This document shows, piece after piece, positions 1 to 8,184 of a DNA stretch of 64,000 nt (positions are counted from its first letter, which is position 1; every line of letters starts with the position of its first letter). Below the pieces are notes generated by a model. That model was not told the DNA's origin. It was given only the letters and a program-made list of their open reading frames with translations, and ran no database searches. Origin of the DNA: JACOMS01 sp051252005. Lineage in GTDB: Bacteria > Pseudomonadota > Alphaproteobacteria > Caulobacterales > Maricaulaceae. Position numbers and translations under genes: made by a program. The stretch is taken from positions 124,001-188,000 of the forward strand of contig JBPOEZ010000001.1 of assembly GCA_051252005.1 (NCBI GenBank), given 5' to 3'.

Positions 1-385
1 TTTGTAAATCTGCGTCGAATTTGATGTTTTCGGGGCTCAAGTCTATCCGCACAAACTGAGGTTCATCAAATTTATTCATTGCTTGCTTAAAGCGTTCCTT
101 GAAGGCCTCAGATGTTTCATATTCATCTTTTTGAAAAATGGACTGGCTTAAATTATTAAACAGATCTGATAATTTCACTTCATTATAGTCGTTATTAAAT
201 AAAGTGTTGCATTCACTCGTTAAATCTATTTCTTTTTGGGTAAGTTCTTTTTGCCATTCAACTTTATCTTTTGCTTTTTTAACCTTTGCTTTTTTTGCCT
301 CTACCATGTTTTGAGCTACAGACCCCGAGCACCCTAGTAATAGAATGCCTGCAAGAGTGACAACGGAAATAAAAGCTCTATTTAT
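1..385 (-). CDS. Putative lipoprotein, 3' end outside window, non-canonical start
   Basis: An uninterrupted minus-strand frame runs from a TAG at about 434 to the left edge of the window. It encodes a short hydrophobic segment ending in the lipobox ILLLGCSG, then a Lys-rich charged stretch (about residues 26-50) and an acidic soluble domain. This is a typical lipoprotein exported by Sec and lipidated at Cys. The family is not recognised. No ATG, GTG or TTG exists upstream of the lipobox. An ATA at 383-385, eight bases after AGGTG, would give MNRAFISVVTLAGILLLGC, a textbook lipoprotein signal; the neighbouring ATC is the alternative. The first true ATG lies after the lipobox and would give a cytosolic fragment. 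The gene is divergent from folE. Confidence 0.6.
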   Translation of the reverse strand, partial: MNRAFISVVTLAGILLLGCSGSVAQNMVEAKKAKVKKAKDKVEWQKELTQKEIDLTSECNTLFNNDYNEVKLSDLFNNLSQSIFQKDEYETSEAFKERFKQAMNKFDEPQFVRIDLSPENIKFDADLQ

Positions 386-416
386 GATGGCGGCACCTAT
401 ATGTTTGCGAAAATAA

Positions 417-456
417 AATCGTTCAAACGATTGCTATCTGTATTTCATGATGAAAT
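417..456. repeat. Two adjacent short palindromes in the divergent promoter region
   Basis: AATCGTT-CA-AACGATT (417-432) and ATTTCAT-G-ATGAAAT (442-456) are both perfect inverted repeats. They lie between the divergent lipoprotein gene and folE. Dimeric regulators often bind such sites, but no regulator is identified and the AT-rich context makes chance palindromes possible. Confidence 0.35.
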
Positions 457-583
457 TTCTGTCAATGAAATGAGCCATTCTTACAGGCAGGGTTTGTTTT
501 CAACAAAACGCGCCGCCTAACGGTCAACCCCTGTGCAAATTTGTCTCTGGTCATTTGGTGGCAGGCTGCCTATATGAGGCTCC

Positions 584-1207
584 ATGAGTATTGATACACC
601 GAATAAGCCGATTTTAGCGGCTGTGAAAGCCGTCCAGAAGCCGTCCCGCGAGGAAGCTATGGATGCTGTGCGAACTTTAATTGCTTGGGCTGGCGACGAC
701 CCTAGCCGCGAAGGGCTGGTTGATACGCCAAAGCGCGTCGTGAATGCCTATAGCGAATGGTTTCGTGGCTATGATTTGAACGCAGCCGATGAACTCTCCC
801 GAGTCTTTGAAGACGTGTCCGGTTATGACGACATGGTTATTCTGCGCGAGATCGATGTGGAAAGTCATTGCGAACATCACATGGCACCGTTCCTCGGTAC
901 GGCGTTTGTGGCGTACCTACCCACTGACAAGGTCGTCGGGATTTCTAAACTCGTCAAAGTCGTCGAGATTTTCGCCAAACGTTTGCAAACCCAAGAGACG
1001 ATGACCGCACAGATCGCGAATGCCATTGATGAGGCGCTTAAGCCGCGCGGCACGGCCATCATGATTGACGCTGTTCACCAATGTATGAGTACGCGCGGCG
1101 TGCATCACCCGAATGTTTCTACCATCACAACACAGTTCACAGGCGAGTTTAAAACCAACCCAGCCTTACAAGAGCGGTTCTTGCGATTGATCGGGAAAAA
1201 CGGCTAG
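584..1207 (+). CDS. folE: GTP cyclohydrolase I
   Basis: This enzyme converts GTP to 7,8-dihydroneopterin triphosphate, the first step of tetrahydrofolate and biopterin synthesis, as a homodecameric cytosolic zinc enzyme. The 207-residue length is normal for the bacterial FolE1 family. The zinc ligands are visible as Cys96 and His99 in SHCEHHMAPF and Cys167 in HQCMSTRGV. The N-terminal helix with GDDPSREGL (37-45) and TPKRV is also characteristic. ATG at 584 follows GAGGCTCC, an acceptable ribosome site. It is the first of six same-strand genes; the DsbA-like gene starts 1 nt after its stop, suggesting one transcript. Confidence 0.96.
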   Translation: MSIDTPNKPILAAVKAVQKPSREEAMDAVRTLIAWAGDDPSREGLVDTPKRVVNAYSEWFRGYDLNAADELSRVFEDVSGYDDMVILREIDVESHCEHHMAPFLGTAFVAYLPTDKVVGISKLVKVVEIFAKRLQTQETMTAQIANAIDEALKPRGTAIMIDAVHQCMSTRGVHHPNVSTITTQFTGEFKTNPALQERFLRLIGKNG

Positions 1208-1208
1208 C

Positions 1209-1901
1209 ATGGCTAAGAACAGGGCCAAGAAGGCGTCTAAAGGATCTGGAAAACCAGCGGCAGTCACTGTTGATATTGTTTCGGATATTGTTTGCCCGTG
1301 GTGCTGGCTTGGTTCACGTTACTTCCAAATGGCGGCGAAAAAGTCGCCTCATGCCGTACAGCTTACTTGGCGGCCTTATATGCTCGATCCGAATGTCCCA
1401 GAAGGGGGCGTGCCTTATTCAGAGTACATGAAAGCCAAGTTTGGCTCCGGCCCATCCGACAAATTCAAAGCGATGCGGCAGGCGCTCGAAGAGGCCGCGC
1501 CGGCGGCTGGTATTAATTTCCGTTTTGGCGATATGCCCATGCGCCCCAATACGCTCGACGCGCACCGTTTAATGCGCTGGGCTGGCGGACAAGGTCTCGG
1601 CACGCAGGCGGCGGAAGCTCTGTTTAAAGCCTTTTTTGATGACCTTAAAGACGTCGGCGACAAAGCCGTGCTCGCAGATATTGCAGGCGAGATCGGTCTG
1701 GACAAAGCGCTGACAGCGGGATTGCTCGCGGGTGACGATGATAAGAAAACCGTCATGGAAGAAATCACGTTTTTCCAAAACCTCGGCGTAAGCGGCGTGC
1801 CGTGCTTTATTTACGGTGGCCAGTTCGCCGTACAGGGCGCACAGCCTCCCGAAACACATCTTGCCGCGATTGAAAAAGCCGCTAGTCTACCAGCAGAATA
1901 A
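1209..1901 (+). CDS. DsbA-family thiol oxidoreductase (FrnE-like)
   Basis: A cytosolic DsbA-fold protein of the FrnE / 2-hydroxychromene-2-carboxylate isomerase superfamily. The active-site motif CPWC lies at residues 29-32, followed by the helical insertion and a cis-proline loop (GVP, about 196-198) before the last strands. There is a Lys-rich N-terminal tail (1-18) but no signal peptide, so it probably acts in the cytoplasm. Two active-site cysteines argue for the redox (FrnE) branch rather than the glutathione-dependent isomerase. The substrate is not predictable. It starts 1 nt after folE. Confidence 0.85.
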   Translation: MAKNRAKKASKGSGKPAAVTVDIVSDIVCPWCWLGSRYFQMAAKKSPHAVQLTWRPYMLDPNVPEGGVPYSEYMKAKFGSGPSDKFKAMRQALEEAAPAAGINFRFGDMPMRPNTLDAHRLMRWAGGQGLGTQAAEALFKAFFDDLKDVGDKAVLADIAGEIGLDKALTAGLLAGDDDKKTVMEEITFFQNLGVSGVPCFIYGGQFAVQGAQPPETHLAAIEKAASLPAE

Positions 1902-1926
1902 ATTAGAATAAAACAGGATCTGTTCA

Positions 1927-2322
1927 ATGACCTTATTTCAAATTGTTGCGCTCTATGTCGCGATTAATCTCATACTCTTGGTGATTTTGACGATCCGTGT
2001 CGGGCAGAAACGAGTCTCCGGGAAAGTGAGTCTAGGCGACGGCGGTGATGCAGGTTTATTGGCGCGTGTACGGACACATGGGAATTTCACAGAAAATGCG
2101 CCTTATGCGTTAATTGGATTGTTTGCGCTGGCAATGCTCAGCGCATCGTCGGTTATGCTTCATGTTTTCGGCGTGGCCTTCACGCTTGGCCGTATTGCTC
2201 ATGCTCACGGCATGGCGCAGGTTGGCGCTAACGGTAAAGGCCGCATGATTGGCGCTCTACTCTCGATGCTAACCTTCCTTGGAATGGCCGGCTGTCTCCT
2301 CTATAAAATCTTTGCCGGTTAA
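1927..2322 (+). CDS. MAPEG family membrane protein
   Basis: A 131-residue integral membrane protein with about four hydrophobic segments (roughly 3-22, 60-80, 82-100, 110-130). The loop with TENAPYALIG is the hallmark of bacterial MAPEG proteins (membrane-associated proteins in eicosanoid and glutathione metabolism). In bacteria their substrates are mostly unknown; some have glutathione transferase activity. Its final TAA overlaps the ATG of pmbA by one base (TTAATGG), so the two genes are translationally coupled. Confidence 0.85.
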   Translation: MTLFQIVALYVAINLILLVILTIRVGQKRVSGKVSLGDGGDAGLLARVRTHGNFTENAPYALIGLFALAMLSASSVMLHVFGVAFTLGRIAHAHGMAQVGANGKGRMIGALLSMLTFLGMAGCLLYKIFAG

Positions 2323-3683
2323 TGGCGGCCCTTGATGCGCCCATAGCGCCCGAGGCTTTAGCCCCTGCGCTTAAACGGCTATTATCCAAAGCGAAACATT
2401 TCGGCGCAGATAGCGCCGATGCGATAGCCACACATGGCCGTTCCTTGAGCGTTTCCGTGCGCGAAGGCGCGCTCGAAGATGTCGACAATAGCGAAGGCAA
2501 GGATGTCGGTCTCCGCGTAATGGTCGGCGGTCGGCAAGCCTGCGTTTCCAGTTCTGACTTTTCGGATAAGTCGCTAGACGCTCTCGCTGAGCGTGCTGTG
2601 GACATGGCGAAACTCGCGCCCAAGGATCCTTATTGCGGGCTTGCTCCGAAAGAGCTTTTGAGCACGGACGCGAGAGACTTAGAGCTTTTCGATCCAGTTC
2701 TTATGACTCCCGAACAACTTAAAATCCGAGCGCTTGCCGTCGAGAAAGCCACTCTGTCTGTGCCAGGCGTTGCGCAAGCGGAAGGGTCTAGCGCAAGCTG
2801 GTCGACTTCTGGTGTTTACTTTATGACAAGCCACGGCTTTGAAAGCGGAGTCCGTACCTCACGCCATGATTTGGGCAGTATGGCGATCGCCACAGAAGGC
2901 GACGATATGGAACGCGACGCCGAATATCACGGCGCGCGCTGGTTTGAAGATTTAAGAGACGCGGAAACCATCGGCACAAAAGCGGGCCAGAGGGCCATTG
3001 CCCGTTTGGGCTCAGTGCAAATGAAATCTATGCAGTGCCCGATTATGTTTGATCGCCGCGTAGCCGGAAGCTTTGTCTCCGCGCTTGTCGGCGCGATAAA
3101 CGGCGCGGCTATTGCCCGCGGTATTTCCTTCTTAAAGGACGAGCTTGGAAAGCCCGTCTTTGCGCCTGGTATTCATATTATTGATGATCCGCACAGGCTG
3201 CGGGGCTATGGCTCGCGTCCGTGGGATGGCGAGGGAGTTGCGACACAGAAACGAAACTTGATTGAGGACGGCAAGCTCACCACATGGCTTTTGAACTTGG
3301 GGGCGGCCAAACAGCTCGGCCTGTCAACGACGGGGCATGCGAACCGCGGCATTGGATCTCCGCCCGGTATCGGCGCGTCAAACGTCCATCTTGCGCCTGG
3401 CGAGCTTTCTCCAGAAGCGCTTATGTCTGGCGTTCAGCAGGGGCTATTTATTAGCGAGATGTTCGGCCCGTCACTCAACCATAATACGGGCGATTACAGT
3501 GTCGGCGTTGCAGGGTTTAAAATTGAGAACGGCGAAAAAACGTCGCCTGTGTCTGAAATCACCGTAGCGGGTAACTTGAAAGACATTTTCAAAACGCTTG
3601 TTCCGGCTAATGATTTGCAGTTCGATGGCTCGACAGTTTCGCCGTCAATTTTAGTAGAAAGCTTGGCGATTGCCGGGACCTAA
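2322..3683 (+). CDS. pmbA: TldE/PmbA-type metalloprotease partner
   Basis: A 453-residue member of the TldD/TldE (PmbA) family. In E. coli TldD-TldE is a zinc protease that trims microcin B17 and degrades CcdA; TldD carries the metal site and TldE completes the fold. This copy has no HExxxH motif, which fits TldE/PmbA rather than TldD. Conserved elements include the N-terminal SVREGALEDVDNSEG block and the C-terminal Gly-rich GDYSVGVAGFKIENG. tldD is not in this window. The gene overlaps the MAPEG gene by one base, and a GTG start for the phosphatase follows 4 nt after its stop. Confidence 0.93.
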   Translation: MAALDAPIAPEALAPALKRLLSKAKHFGADSADAIATHGRSLSVSVREGALEDVDNSEGKDVGLRVMVGGRQACVSSSDFSDKSLDALAERAVDMAKLAPKDPYCGLAPKELLSTDARDLELFDPVLMTPEQLKIRALAVEKATLSVPGVAQAEGSSASWSTSGVYFMTSHGFESGVRTSRHDLGSMAIATEGDDMERDAEYHGARWFEDLRDAETIGTKAGQRAIARLGSVQMKSMQCPIMFDRRVAGSFVSALVGAINGAAIARGISFLKDELGKPVFAPGIHIIDDPHRLRGYGSRPWDGEGVATQKRNLIEDGKLTTWLLNLGAAKQLGLSTTGHANRGIGSPPGIGASNVHLAPGELSPEALMSGVQQGLFISEMFGPSLNHNTGDYSVGVAGFKIENGEKTSPVSEITVAGNLKDIFKTLVPANDLQFDGSTVSPSILVESLAIAGT

Positions 3684-3687
3684 TACA

Positions 3688-4779
3688 GTGACTGACCTTT
3701 CGTCATATGCCGAAGACCGTGCTTTAATAGCCGAAGCGGTTCGCGCTGCGGGTGTCATAGCTCGCGACGCTTTTGTTGCCGGTGATTGCGCGGTTTGGGA
3801 TAAGGTCGAAAACCACCCAGTCACGGACGCCGATATTGCGGTGAATGATTATTTACTGGAAACTTTATTGGCCGCTCGCCCGAGTTATGGTTGGCTTTCC
3901 GAAGAGACACAAGATGATTTCTCGCGCCATACGAAGCGACGCACATTTGTTGTTGACCCCATAGACGGAACCCGCGCTTTCATCGACAGAAAACCGAGTT
4001 TTGCTGTGTGCGTGGGTATTATAGAAAACGGTGTTGCCGTTTCGGCCGCGCTCTATAACCCTATGACGAACGAGCTGTATGAGGCGCATTTAGGCGGAGG
4101 GGCGCAGCTTAATGGCGCGCGAATTAAAGCGGGCGATAGAGAGAGTATCGATGGATGTTCTATGGTCGGCTACCCGCGCAAGTTTCGCCGCTTGGATTGG
4201 CCGGATATGAATGTCAGCGTCATTAATTCTATGGCGTATCGTATCGCGCTTGTTGCAAGCGGCGCGCGGGACGCGACCGTCTCGTTTACGCCTAAGTCCG
4301 ATTGGGATTTGGCGGCGGCAGAACTCATAGCGCGCGAAGCTGGGGCCGTTATTACAAACCTTCGCGGCGAAATTTTTCGTTATGACCAAGAAGGTGTCAC
4401 CGAATTTGGCGTGATTTGTGCTGGCCCGAAGCTCCATGCTTTGTTATTAGAGCGCGTAACACCTGTGATCGACAAGTTTGAAAAGAGCGAAAACAGGACA
4501 AAAGATTTTGGATTTATGGGAACCCGCATGACTGACCGCAAAGAAGATTCTGTACAGCTCCTCCATCTCGTGATTGGCGGAGAATTAATTGACCCGAATA
4601 AAACGACCTTTAAGAATTTGAAAGAGGTCGATTTCATTGGCGCCTTCGGCTCTTTTGCCGAAGCAAAAGCGGCTTGGAAGTCAGCAGCGCAGCGCACAGT
4701 TGATAATGCCCACATGCGTTATTTCGTGCTTCACGCTCATGAGCTGATCGATCCGGATAAAGACGGCGTCATTGGGTAG
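3688..4779 (+). CDS. Inositol monophosphatase-family phosphatase fused to a DUF4170 domain
   Basis: Residues 1-260 form an IMPase/CysQ-like Mg-dependent phosphatase: the GWLSEE metal-site block at 68-73, DPIDGT at 90-95 and SDWDLAA at 205-210 are all present. This family dephosphorylates inositol phosphates or 3'-phosphoadenosine nucleotides; the exact substrate is open. After a charged linker, residues 288-357 form a DUF4170 domain, usually a separate small alphaproteobacterial protein. An internal Met281 (MTDRKEDSVQ) sits where a free-standing DUF4170 gene would start. I chose GTG at 3688 (MTDLSSY); a TTG at 3670 overlapping pmbA would add six residues. An MsbA-like exporter follows 11 nt downstream. 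Confidence 0.88.
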   Translation: MTDLSSYAEDRALIAEAVRAAGVIARDAFVAGDCAVWDKVENHPVTDADIAVNDYLLETLLAARPSYGWLSEETQDDFSRHTKRRTFVVDPIDGTRAFIDRKPSFAVCVGIIENGVAVSAALYNPMTNELYEAHLGGGAQLNGARIKAGDRESIDGCSMVGYPRKFRRLDWPDMNVSVINSMAYRIALVASGARDATVSFTPKSDWDLAAAELIAREAGAVITNLRGEIFRYDQEGVTEFGVICAGPKLHALLLERVTPVIDKFEKSENRTKDFGFMGTRMTDRKEDSVQLLHLVIGGELIDPNKTTFKNLKEVDFIGAFGSFAEAKAAWKSAAQRTVDNAHMRYFVLHAHELIDPDKDGVIG

Positions 4780-4790
4780 TTTTATCCTTC

Positions 4791-6584
4791 GTGGCCAAAG
4801 CCTCAAAAACAAATATATTGAATCTTAAAGGCCGTGACCGCGACCATGCTGCAAGGTTATGGCGGGGTTACATTTGGCCGCAAAAGGGACGACTTTTTGC
4901 GGCGGCAGCCTTTATGATCTTGTTGGCGGTGGCGACATCGGCTTATGCTTTACTTGTTAAGTACATTATCGACTCAGCGAATGCGATTGAAGGTAATGCC
5001 GGCGCTATTCAAAACGCTAAATCCTATGCGATAACCATCGTGCCTGTGCTTGTGGGTGTCACTGGGGTTTCGGGCATTGCGATGTACATGCAGCGGATTT
5101 TAGCCAATGCGTTGGCTTTGAACGTTGTGGCGCACTTGCAGAAACAAATGTTTGCCTCGGCTCATAGCGCTGATTTTGCGTTTTTCTCGCGGCAGCCTAT
5201 CGGCAACTTGATCTCCAAATTCACTAATGATGTGACGGTGCTATCGAATGCTCTCATCCGAACAATTTCCAATCTTGTACGCGATAGCCTCACAGTCATA
5301 TTTTTATTTGGAACCATGCTATATTTGAATTGGCAACTCACCGCGCTTATTCTTTTGGTCTACCCCGTTGCTGCGTTTCCCATTATTCAAATTTCGAAAC
5401 GCCTGAGAGGCAATGCCAGTGAGGTCCAAGAACATATTGGTAAAATCACATCTGACCTGAAAGAAAGCTTTTCCGGCGCGAGAATGATTAAGGCCTACGG
5501 CCTTGAAAGCACAGAAACAAACCGTCTCGGGAAAACTTTTGACGAACGTATTCGGCTTTATCTTAAGCTTGTGACAGAACAGGCCCGTGTGGACCCGATA
5601 CTCGAGATCTTTGGCGGACTTGCTATTGCCGGCGTGTTTGTTTTTGGCGTCTACCAAGTTACAGGCGGGCAGGCGACAGCGGGCGATATTGGCGGCATAC
5701 TAACAGCTCTACTCGCCGCCAGCCCACGTATTCGCGCGCTCGGTACGCTCAATAATGTTGTGCAAGAAGGGCTGGCCTCTCTTGTGCGGGTTTTCGAAGT
5801 GATCGATGAACAGCCTGTTATTGTCGATGCCAAAAATTCTCGCGCTTTAGAAGACGTTCATGGCACGCTAAAACTTCAAAATGTATCCTTCACATATAGC
5901 GACGGAAGCAAAGCCCTAGATGCTGTTTCTATAAAGGCGGCAGCAGGCGAAACCATTGCTTTGGTCGGCGCGTCTGGCGGCGGCAAATCTACAATCATTA
6001 ATTTGATACCGCGGCTTTATGATGTGAGCGAAGGCGAAATCTATCTGGACGGCACAGACATCAAAGACTTAACGCTCGCCTCTTTGCGAGGCAGCATGGC
6101 GCTTGTTTCGCAAGATGTGACACTCTTTGACGATACCGTCGCTAATAATATTGGCTTCGGGGATATTGCGTCTAGCCGCGCAGAGATCGAGGCTGCCGCC
6201 CGCGCGGCTGATGCCCATGACTTTATCATGCGGCTTCCGGATGGGTATGAAACGGTTCTTGGCGAAGACGGCGACAGCCTCTCTGGCGGACAAAAACAGC
6301 GCTTATCGATTGCGCGCGCGATCCTTCGAGATGCGCCTATCTTGCTCCTTGACGAGGCCACATCGGCTTTGGACGCGGAATCAGAGGCTAAGGTGCAGGC
6401 CGCACTGGAACGGCTCGCTAATGGCCGAACAACAATCGTCATCGCCCACCGCCTTTCGACGGTGCAAAAGGCTGATCGCATATATGTTCTAGAAAAGGGC
6501 CGCGTCATCGAAGAGGGCACACATAGCGCCCTCTCGAAAAAGCGCGGCGGAACCTACGCCAAGCTGCGGGATTTGCAGAGCTAA
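4791..6584 (+). CDS. ABC exporter, fused permease and ATPase, MsbA-like
   Basis: A 597-residue half-transporter. Residues 35-320 contain six membrane helices of the type I exporter fold. The nucleotide-binding domain carries Walker A GASGGGKST (393-401), signature LSGGQ (497-501), Walker B ILLLDE (about 517-522) and the H-loop His553. Such homodimers flip lipid A precursors (MsbA) or export lipids, peptides or drugs. The gene near the phosphatase-DUF4170 fusion is consistent with an envelope-lipid role, but the substrate is inferred only. GTG at 4791 is the start. The stop is 6 nt from the convergent DUF5710 gene. Confidence 0.9.
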   Translation: MAKASKTNILNLKGRDRDHAARLWRGYIWPQKGRLFAAAAFMILLAVATSAYALLVKYIIDSANAIEGNAGAIQNAKSYAITIVPVLVGVTGVSGIAMYMQRILANALALNVVAHLQKQMFASAHSADFAFFSRQPIGNLISKFTNDVTVLSNALIRTISNLVRDSLTVIFLFGTMLYLNWQLTALILLVYPVAAFPIIQISKRLRGNASEVQEHIGKITSDLKESFSGARMIKAYGLESTETNRLGKTFDERIRLYLKLVTEQARVDPILEIFGGLAIAGVFVFGVYQVTGGQATAGDIGGILTALLAASPRIRALGTLNNVVQEGLASLVRVFEVIDEQPVIVDAKNSRALEDVHGTLKLQNVSFTYSDGSKALDAVSIKAAAGETIALVGASGGGKSTIINLIPRLYDVSEGEIYLDGTDIKDLTLASLRGSMALVSQDVTLFDDTVANNIGFGDIASSRAEIEAAARAADAHDFIMRLPDGYETVLGEDGDSLSGGQKQRLSIARAILRDAPILLLDEATSALDAESEAKVQAALERLANGRTTIVIAHRLSTVQKADRIYVLEKGRVIEEGTHSALSKKRGGTYAKLRDLQS

Positions 6585-6590
6585 TCTACC

Positions 6591-6848
6591 TTACGAAAAG
6601 AGTGACAGTTCGAAGTTTTGCGTAGATTGTGGCATAGGCGGCTTTGATATGCGCGGACGTCGTATGGATGCGAGTTGCACATGCGGATCCACCTTCGTGG
6701 TCACAGGCGCTTGTCGCCATGTAAAGATACGCGCAAGATCACTCCCCGCCGGACAGTACCAGCGTTTCACACTGGGATCCCACCGCGCGCCTAATCTTTT
6801 TGCAAAGTCACGGTCTTTATAAGCCACATCTAGGTAACGTTTTGCCAT
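6591..6848 (-). CDS. DUF5710 domain protein, probably SOS-induced
   Basis: An 85-residue basic protein whose N-terminal half (YLDVAYKDRDFAKRLGARWD, then KRWYCPAG) is the DUF5710 domain, a short module found in DNA-primase-like and DNA-processing proteins and as small single-domain proteins. The C-terminal half (about 50-85) looks disordered. Function is unknown. ATG at 6848 is preceded by GGAGATGAA. A LexA-type site overlaps its likely promoter at 6872-6886, which suggests a DNA-damage role. Confidence 0.75.
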   Translation of the reverse strand: MAKRYLDVAYKDRDFAKRLGARWDPSVKRWYCPAGSDLARIFTWRQAPVTTKVDPHVQLASIRRPRISKPPMPQSTQNFELSLFS

Positions 6849-6871
6849 GTTTCATCTCCATTCCAAGAATA

Positions 6872-6886
6872 GAACATATCAAGAAC
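6872..6886 (-). promoter_or_regulatory. LexA (SOS) operator upstream of the DUF5710 gene
   Basis: On the minus strand the sequence is GTTCTTGATATGTTC, an exact GTTC-N7-GTTC, which is the alphaproteobacterial LexA consensus. It lies 24 bases upstream of the DUF5710 ATG. A -35-like TTGCAA, 17-base spacer and -10-like TATGTT can be drawn so that the operator covers the -10, as expected for repression. The rest of the 6887-7148 stretch is AT-rich and holds no gene I can support. Confidence 0.7.
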
Positions 6887-7148
6887 ATTTAGTGTTTGCA
6901 AGTTAATTTTACAGCGTTTGCGCCGTTTCCTCTCAAACGAATTGACGGTTACCGATAGCCTGACATCTCGTTTATACTAAAAATATATCTTATGACCGCC
7001 TAGTCGAGGTCTTAAAGTCCCCCGTTTTAGGGCCTAATGTAGGCAGTTTTCTTGGTGATTATAGGCCGCTAACAATTGTGGGGGGATAGTAATCATCACA
7101 GCTTTTGCGGTTCTGGCTTGTTATCACGTTTGAATTGTTTTTTTAAAG

Positions 7149-7520
7149 TCACTCATATATGCACGGGAATTCTCTATAAGAATCAACCTTCAAACGCACC
7201 GAGCCAATGACTTCTAGCATATGAAGTTGATTTGGCATCACGCTTCCGGGATGGCCGGGGTTGAGAGTTGTTACAGACATAGGTTCGAATACTCTGTAGC
7301 TCACACGTCTCTCGAGCACTCGAATAACACTCCACACACTCGAGGCGAGACGGTGTTTTCTTCTTAGCCCCTTCGGCAATGTGATTTCATTAAAAATTAG
7401 TGTCGTCCTGTAGGGCTGAGGCATGGGAGCGGGGACAGTGCCCCCCTCATTGTCCCATGTCGAAAGGGCTTGTTGCCGAATTTCAGATTTTTCCAAAATT
7501 GAATTTGTATTATTAGTCAC
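7149..7520 (-). CDS. DUF1971 (TehB/YeaR-like cupin) protein
   Basis: A 123-residue protein. Residues 40-115 (LPKGLRRKHRLASSVW, then NPGHPGSVMPNQLH) match the DUF1971 beta-barrel, related to YeaR and the TehB C-terminal domain, linked in other bacteria with tellurite or nitrosative stress. The N-terminal 30 residues carry ALSTWDNEGG, a short motif seen in small alphaproteobacterial proteins. GTG at 7520 is chosen because AAGGAG lies five bases upstream; a longer frame starting at 7598 would run through the upstream DUF2061 gene. The GTG overlaps the ancestral stop of that gene as GTGA, indicating coupling. Confidence 0.75.
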   Translation of the reverse strand: MTNNTNSILEKSEIRQQALSTWDNEGGTVPAPMPQPYRTTLIFNEITLPKGLRRKHRLASSVWSVIRVLERRVSYRVFEPMSVTTLNPGHPGSVMPNQLHMLEVIGSVRLKVDSYREFPCIYE

Positions 7521-8087
7521 AATGTCTCCTTTTGTTTTTGCGAGACGTCCGAATTGATAGGCTCGATACGTCGAATGCCAAGGGGAATTTTTGTCCAAAT
7601 TTTTTCATGCAGAAAATAAAGAATAAGCTTTGTAAAGACCGCCAATCGAGAGCGCGGTCGCAAGGCTGCCCGTATAGAACCAAGCCAAGGCGATTGTATC
7701 GGTTGAGGCTATGATTCGCCATGTGGACGTTTTCATGAAGCTGCGGCGATGACCAATAATCCGTTTGCCGTCCACGTTATATACGCCCCAGGCGACCTTT
7801 GCCCAAGCGCGCTCATGGAAAGAATAAAATACCATTTTTGTCACGACTTCAGTAATCGCAATGAGGCCGGCCGTCTCTAGCGCTTCGGCCTTCTCTGGTT
7901 TCAGTCCAAGAAACGGCCCAATATAGCTAATCAGGGCGAAGGACAGAATGAAAGTATCAAGAGTCCCAAGCGTCCGCCATGAAATAGCTTTGGCTATAGA
8001 TCTGCTGACTTTTACATCTGGGAGGCGGGCAAGGCCATGTTTTGGTGTAAACCTGCCAGAAGCTAGTTTCTCCGATGTTTTGAACAT
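7517..8087 (-). pseudogene. DUF2061 membrane protein, frameshifted in its second repeat
   Basis: The frame starting at 8087 encodes a basic N-terminus and one complete DUF2061 repeat (about 31-98, ending TKMVFYSFHERAW), then a second repeat that stops early at 7605 after GGLYKAYSLFSA. Skipping one T near 7635 restores the family ending: the next frame reads TKLILYFLHEKIWTKIPLG and continues to TGA at 7517-7519, overlapping the GTG of the DUF1971 gene by four bases. The intact ancestral gene therefore ended exactly at the coupled junction. Either a short deletion (about 11 nt relative to the repeat) or a sequencing error is responsible. The truncated 160-residue product may still be made. Confidence 0.8.
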
Positions 8088-8184
8088 TAAATACTGCGCT
8101 ATTTAAAGTGGTCAATGTCGACCTAATAGTACATGACGCGCCCCGCCAGTCAGGGGTGGAAATCAGGGGAGGCACATCGTAGGC

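Noticed and set aside
7264..7300. tRNA-like GGTTCGAATAC sequence
   Set aside because: No cloverleaf can be formed and it lies within the DUF1971 coding region. No other tRNA-like T-arm was found.
7521..7598. N-terminal extension of the DUF1971 protein
   Set aside because: It would read through the conserved end of the DUF2061 gene in another frame; the GTG at 7520 has a strong ribosome site.
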